Shown one piece after another: positions 37,215 to 39,869 of a DNA stretch of 39,869 nt (positions are counted from its first letter, which is position 1; each line of letters starts with the position of its first letter). The notes under the pieces are model-generated. The model worked only from the letters and a program-made list of their open reading frames with translations. It was not told where the DNA came from and searched no databases. The stretch covers positions 1 through 39,869 of the IMG/VR virus record IMGVR_UViG_3300021961_000231; one strand, written 5' to 3'. Source of the DNA: a virus. Position numbers and translations under genes: made by a program.

Positions 37215-37766
37215 CTAAGCCGTCGCCGTCACAGCCGTCTTAAGAGTTTCCCAAGAAGGCATTACGGTTTCATGTCGGTTGTAGTGACCGATTTGTGCAT
37301 AGGAGCGATTGGGCTTAGCAGTTAAGGGCATAAACAAAACTTGGCCAATTAACATCCCAGGCCAGATACCTACCTTGTGCTTTTGCCGCACATTTTTTAA
37401 CTCAAGCGTCAACCTGCTGCCGTGGTATCCCGGATCAATGAATCCCGCCAACATGTGTTGAATGCCGCTTCTGGCGCGGCTTGACTTCAATACAAACTGA
37501 CCAGAGATCGCCGGATCATCCGGCATGTTGAACATCTCTTCAGTTTCCGCAAGGATGAACGTTCCAGGCTCAAGCCAATACGGATCAGCCTCTGTATGGC
37601 CGCCAATGTTGTGCCTGATTAGTTCCGTGGTCTCGGCTACCTCAATCATGATGTGAACCCCTAGCGCCACGTCGTAGGACGAAGGTTGAAGCTGTTCTTC
37701 GTTGAAGGGGCTAATCAGAGCGTGCTCAAGGCAAAGCGCACGAATCTCGTGGTCAGGCAGCAGCAT
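37215..37766 (-). CDS. dcd: dCTP deaminase
   Basis: This 183-aa enzyme converts dCTP to dUTP, feeding dTTP synthesis. The fold motifs of the dUTPase/dCTP deaminase family are present: SSYDVALGVHI near residues 29-39, LKSSRARSG (93-101, substrate-binding Ser and Arg), FIDPGYHGSRLTLELKN (109-125, with catalytic-type Glu122) and an IGQVLF strand. The length fits single-function Dcd. It lies last in the late block, directly after the endolysin gene (6-base gap) and just before a strong terminator. This is an unusual place for a nucleotide-metabolism enzyme. Confidence 0.83.
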   Translation of the reverse strand: MLLPDHEIRALCLEHALISPFNEEQLQPSSYDVALGVHIMIEVAETTELIRHNIGGHTEADPYWLEPGTFILAETEEMFNMPDDPAISGQFVLKSSRARSGIQHMLAGFIDPGYHGSRLTLELKNVRQKHKVGIWPGMLIGQVLFMPLTAKPNRSYAQIGHYNRHETVMPSWETLKTAVTATA

Positions 37767-37772
37767 CGAGGC

Positions 37773-38822
37773 TTAGTAATCCCAGCGGACTCTAGGCCGT
37801 CCAGGGCGAATGCCAAGGTGTACGAAACCTTTTGGCGCACCATATCCCAAGCTGTACGGCCAGTTGGCATCGCACCAAGTCTGTACGGAATAAATGTCCG
37901 CCCCGGCAATGCAGAAATCCACAGCGCCAGTATCCGGTGCATCGTACAAATGCTCAGACCTTGCTGAGCCGCCGACAGCCGCATTGATCTTGGGAGGTCG
38001 ATAACCGCTCGTGATCACGACAGGCTTATTGCCAAATGCCTTACGGGCACGCTCAAGAAATTGACACAACACCATTGCCGTGTCGCATTGATGCTGATAC
38101 TTGAAACGCCGTTCCTCAAGGTTCAACGCCAGCTCGCCATATTTAATGTTTGGCGTCACATTGAAATCAAACGGCTTGCTAGGCGTCAGCTTTACGTCAT
38201 CGGTTAGCGGCTTTGTGCCGTTTAAAAACAGATCAAGTTCATCACGACGACGACGAACCAAGCCCTCAAGAATGTCACCGCCACCCTTGTTCCACCTAGG
38301 CAGCTCTTCCATCGCTACCTTCTGCGGATTCTCGCCATTATTCAGCCGCTTACGCAGCGTGCTATCAAGCAATGCCCCAACGCCAACATTGAACGCAAAG
38401 CTGATCAACGCGCAACGCTGATTATTCGTCAACGGCACCTTGATTTGATTATCAACAGCCTTGGCGAAACGCTCAACATCAGAAGTCAACAGGTAATCAG
38501 CATCAGCCTGCGTGATCTTCATCCCAACCGATACATTCGGCCCCGTATGGCCATAGCCAATGGTCGGCACACCAGCAGGGCACACATAACCTTCAAGCCG
38601 CAGCCCTTCCCATTTCTTGATAATGTCCAAAGCTGGCTTTAAATCATTCTCAGGTTGCTTGCCTGATTGACTCCAGACCTTGAACCATTCCTGATCACGA
38701 TTCAACAAGGAATCATCCGCCTTGCAAATCGCCTCCTCAAGTAAATGCAACGCCGCCATCTGATGCGGCAAATTCTTGAAATACTTAAATAGATCAATCA
38801 GGCGAACCGGTGCCTTCGTCAT
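37773..38822 (-). CDS. Endolysin with GH24 lysozyme and M15-like peptidase domains
   Basis: This 349-aa lysis enzyme has three parts. Residues 1-65 are a conserved-looking N-terminal region. Residues 66-200 are a T4-type GH24 lysozyme, with Glu72 in KKWEGLRLEGY, Cys81 at the usual Asp place, Thr87 in CPAGVPTIGYGH, and LISFAFNVGVGALLDSTLRK. Residues 225-349 resemble M15 peptidases (ITSGYRPPKINAAVGG, His291 in SEHLYD, Asp302 in AVDF, His335 in FVHLGIR). It would cut both glycan and peptide bonds. It overlaps the upstream small gene by 29 bases. Confidence 0.88.
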   Translation of the reverse strand: MTKAPVRLIDLFKYFKNLPHQMAALHLLEEAICKADDSLLNRDQEWFKVWSQSGKQPENDLKPALDIIKKWEGLRLEGYVCPAGVPTIGYGHTGPNVSVGMKITQADADYLLTSDVERFAKAVDNQIKVPLTNNQRCALISFAFNVGVGALLDSTLRKRLNNGENPQKVAMEELPRWNKGGGDILEGLVRRRRDELDLFLNGTKPLTDDVKLTPSKPFDFNVTPNIKYGELALNLEERRFKYQHQCDTAMVLCQFLERARKAFGNKPVVITSGYRPPKINAAVGGSARSEHLYDAPDTGAVDFCIAGADIYSVQTWCDANWPYSLGYGAPKGFVHLGIRPGRPRVRWDY

Positions 38823-39030
38823 TAGTCCAAGGTGCCCTGATGTGAAGATTGTCTAAATCAATGATTGGTGGAGGAATGGCCGGTGGCTGTGATTCATGCC
38901 ACTCCTCAATCGCACGATCAAGCCTTGGCGACAGGGTGGCGTTGAATTTGTGCTGTTGTGCCGCACGATTCAAGTGATGCCGCCAATCCTTATTGCCAAA
39001 CCGCGCTAGCCATACGGTGTCAGCATTCAA
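38794..39030 (-). CDS. Small hypothetical protein in the lysis cluster (TTG start)
   Basis: This 78-aa protein has no ATG. The frame starts with a TTG whose last two bases overlap the stop of the upstream membrane gene (TTGA), which suggests coupling. Sequence WLARFGNKDWRHHLNRAAQQ, then LSPRLDRAIEEWHESQPPAI is soluble and Pro-rich at the end. It overlaps the endolysin start by 29 bases. No family is recognised. Its place hints at lysis regulation or a chaperone role. Confidence 0.55.
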   Translation of the reverse strand: MNADTVWLARFGNKDWRHHLNRAAQQHKFNATLSPRLDRAIEEWHESQPPAIPPPIIDLDNLHIRAPWTNDEGTGSPD

Positions 39031-39164
39031 CGCTTTGGGAAGACCACCTTCAGCGCCTTAAGGATCAACTGCACCCAGGAATTTTCCTTGATCGGCAGCA
39101 GCGTGATGATTTCAGAGCCAGCAGCAATGACAATGGCAACGACAGCAGCAGTGGTGGGATCCAT
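39027..39164 (-). CDS. Small membrane protein, holin candidate
   Basis: This 45-aa protein (MDPTTAAVVAIVIAAGSEII, then a Lys-rich end with SWVQLILKALKVVFPKR) has one predicted membrane segment at residues 6-23 and an amphipathic C-terminal helix. From memory, similar tiny proteins occur next to lysins in cyanophage-type genomes. It is a plausible small holin or pinholin-like protein, but this is inference from location and topology only. Confidence 0.65.
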   Translation of the reverse strand: MDPTTAAVVAIVIAAGSEIITLLPIKENSWVQLILKALKVVFPKR

Positions 39165-39197
39165 GGTGATGAACTGTTTGGTTTAACTGTAAGACGC

Positions 39198-39449
39198 TTA
39201 AGGGCGCCTGCCAATACTCATCTCGATCTGTCTTACGCGACCTTCAAGATCACTTAACCGCTCTTTGCTGTCGTTCTTTAGCTCCTGAATATCAGCTGCA
39301 ACGGTATTGACTGATTGATCCAGCTTGGCGACCTGCATAAAAAGACCGCCTAACCCGACGACTGCAGCAGTCAACAGGGCTGGGACGGCTTGGTTGAACG
39401 GGTTGTCAGGCGGCTTGGCTGCGATAAACGCCTCTTCGTGGTGCTCCAT
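39198..39449 (-). CDS. Membrane protein with C-terminal coiled coil, spanin/holin-like
   Basis: This 83-aa protein has a membrane segment near residues 21-40 (AVPALLTAAVVGLGGLFMQV) followed by a charged coiled coil (ADIQELKNDSKERLSDLEGR). The layout resembles holin-like or i-spanin-like proteins of the lysis cassette. It lies two genes upstream of the endolysin. No lipoprotein box for an outer spanin is seen. The call is by topology and synteny. Confidence 0.65.
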   Translation of the reverse strand: MEHHEEAFIAAKPPDNPFNQAVPALLTAAVVGLGGLFMQVAKLDQSVNTVAADIQELKNDSKERLSDLEGRVRQIEMSIGRRP

Positions 39450-39490
39450 TGCGAGGCGTGTTGCTTCTCTTTTTACAGTGTACTGACTCT

Positions 39491-39640
39491 TTATTTGGCG
39501 ATTGGTTCTATGTCGTCAAAAGGGTCTGGACCGCCCCTGACGATGGCGACTGCGCGGCGATAAAACATGCAATCGGTCTTGCCCGCGACTTCCAGCGCTT
39601 CTTTGATCTTGCGCCAGTTATCGCGGGTTTGCTGGTCCAT
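39491..39640 (-). CDS. Small hypothetical protein
   Basis: This 49-aa protein starts at an ATG overlapping the stop of the preceding gene (TGATG). Sequence MDQQTRDNWRKIKEALEVAG is helical, followed by KTDCMFYRRAVAIVRGGPDP and an acidic end. From memory, similar small genes occur near fibre or lysis genes of cyanophage-type genomes. A longer upstream in-frame start would overlap the basic gene and is rejected. Confidence 0.62.
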   Translation of the reverse strand: MDQQTRDNWRKIKEALEVAGKTDCMFYRRAVAIVRGGPDPFDDIEPIAK

Positions 39641-39774
39641 CAGCCCTTGCCCTGACCGCGCAGCTTTTTGCGATTGCGGGGGCGTGAATGCTGACCTTGC
39701 CCAATGCTGGTGCGTTTGGGCTTGCCGGGTTTGTGCTCGATCCGTCCCAGTGCGGTCTTGGATTTGACGGCCAT
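39640..39774 (-). CDS. Small basic conserved phage protein
   Basis: This 44-aa protein (MAVKSKTALGRIEHKPGKPK, then RTSIGQGQHSRPRNRKKLRG) is strongly basic. A similar K-T-x-x-G-R-x-x-H-x-P-G-x-P-K-x-[TS]-[SR] pattern is, from memory, frequent in T4-like and other cyanophages. Its role is unknown. It is coupled by one-base stop/start overlaps on both sides. Confidence 0.72.
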   Translation of the reverse strand: MAVKSKTALGRIEHKPGKPKRTSIGQGQHSRPRNRKKLRGQGKG

Positions 39775-39869
39775 TAGCTGATGCCTGCGCTGGTGCTGTT
39801 AGCGGCAAAGTCGATCGTGTCTAGTCCCGTGCCGCCATCGACAACAGGCTCCAGCCCATCACCAGCAGG
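39774..39869 (-). CDS. 3' end of the fibre-assembly-like gene (second part across the join)
   Basis: This is the C-terminal coding part of the gene that starts at 553. The frame ends with the TAA at 39774-39776. The bases 39797-39869 duplicate 1-73, so only 39774-39796 are extra sequence. Joined, the gene codes for 191 aa. Confidence 0.75.
   Translation of the reverse strand, partial: PAGDGLEPVVDGGTGLDTIDFAANSTSAGIS
39797..39869. repeat. Terminal direct repeat, right copy
   Basis: This is identical to bases 1-73. It shows that the contig closes on itself and is best treated as a circular assembly overlap. Confidence 0.93.

Noticed and set aside
1-39869. CRISPR arrays, tRNA genes, insertion sequences, integrase or attachment sites
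   Set aside because: By eye I found no regularly spaced repeats, no convincing cloverleaf with T-loop, no transposase and no recombinase signature. A tRNAscan and integrase profile search would settle this.

Overview
The window looks like one complete circular genome unit of a tailed dsDNA bacteriophage, most likely a long non-contractile-tailed (siphovirus-type) phage. The first 73 bases are repeated exactly as the last 73, and one gene reads unbroken across that join, so the true unit is 39,796 bp. From memory, many of the proteins resemble families common in phages of unicellular cyanobacteria (Synechococcus/Cyanobium type). These include the DUF4055 portal, the endolysin N-terminus, small basic head-cluster proteins and the distal tail proteins. 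The host assignment is therefore an inference of moderate strength. No integrase, lysogeny repressor, photosynthesis gene, tRNA, DNA polymerase or RNA polymerase is visible.

The layout is two opposed transcription blocks that diverge from a control region near 27.1-27.3 kb. The leftward (minus) block runs from small and large terminase (27.1-25.5 kb), through a self-contained 90-aa gene and an RlpA-like secreted protein, to portal, Mu-F-like head protein, small basic proteins, scaffold, major capsid protein and decoration protein (24-17.7 kb). It continues with head-tail connectors, tail terminator and tail tube (17.6-14.5 kb), tail chaperones, tape measure and tail tip (14.4-6.4 kb), and distal tail proteins and two large fibres (6.4-0.6 kb). 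It then crosses the contig join to a fibre-assembly-like protein, small membrane proteins, a two-domain endolysin and a dCTP deaminase, and ends at a strong terminator near 37.17 kb.

The rightward (plus) block, 27.3-36.6 kb, carries replication and recombination genes: a possible helicase loader, a DnaB-type helicase, a PD-(D/E)XK nuclease, a RusA resolvase and a DUF1071 (Rad52-like) annealing protein. These are followed by many short, tightly overlapping genes of unknown role, several with helix-turn-helix, ribbon-helix-helix or Cys-rich modules. An HNH nuclease gene faces this block from the right. With no polymerase present, replication presumably uses host enzymes, while the phage supplies helicase and recombination functions.

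The most interesting signal is regulatory. A near-palindromic motif of the type GGGG-TATAC-TCC occurs at five intergenic promoter-like places on both strands, at different positions relative to the predicted -35 and -10 elements. This suggests a phage-wide operator or promoter family. Other points of interest are a moron-like gene with its own promoter and flanking terminators, an intergenic region with four TGACA/TGTCA half-sites in interlocked order, and a chain of small proteins sharing shuffled HTH and Cys modules. Further points are a tail-chaperone gene pair that seems to need a frameshift and an RlpA-like exported protein inside the head module.
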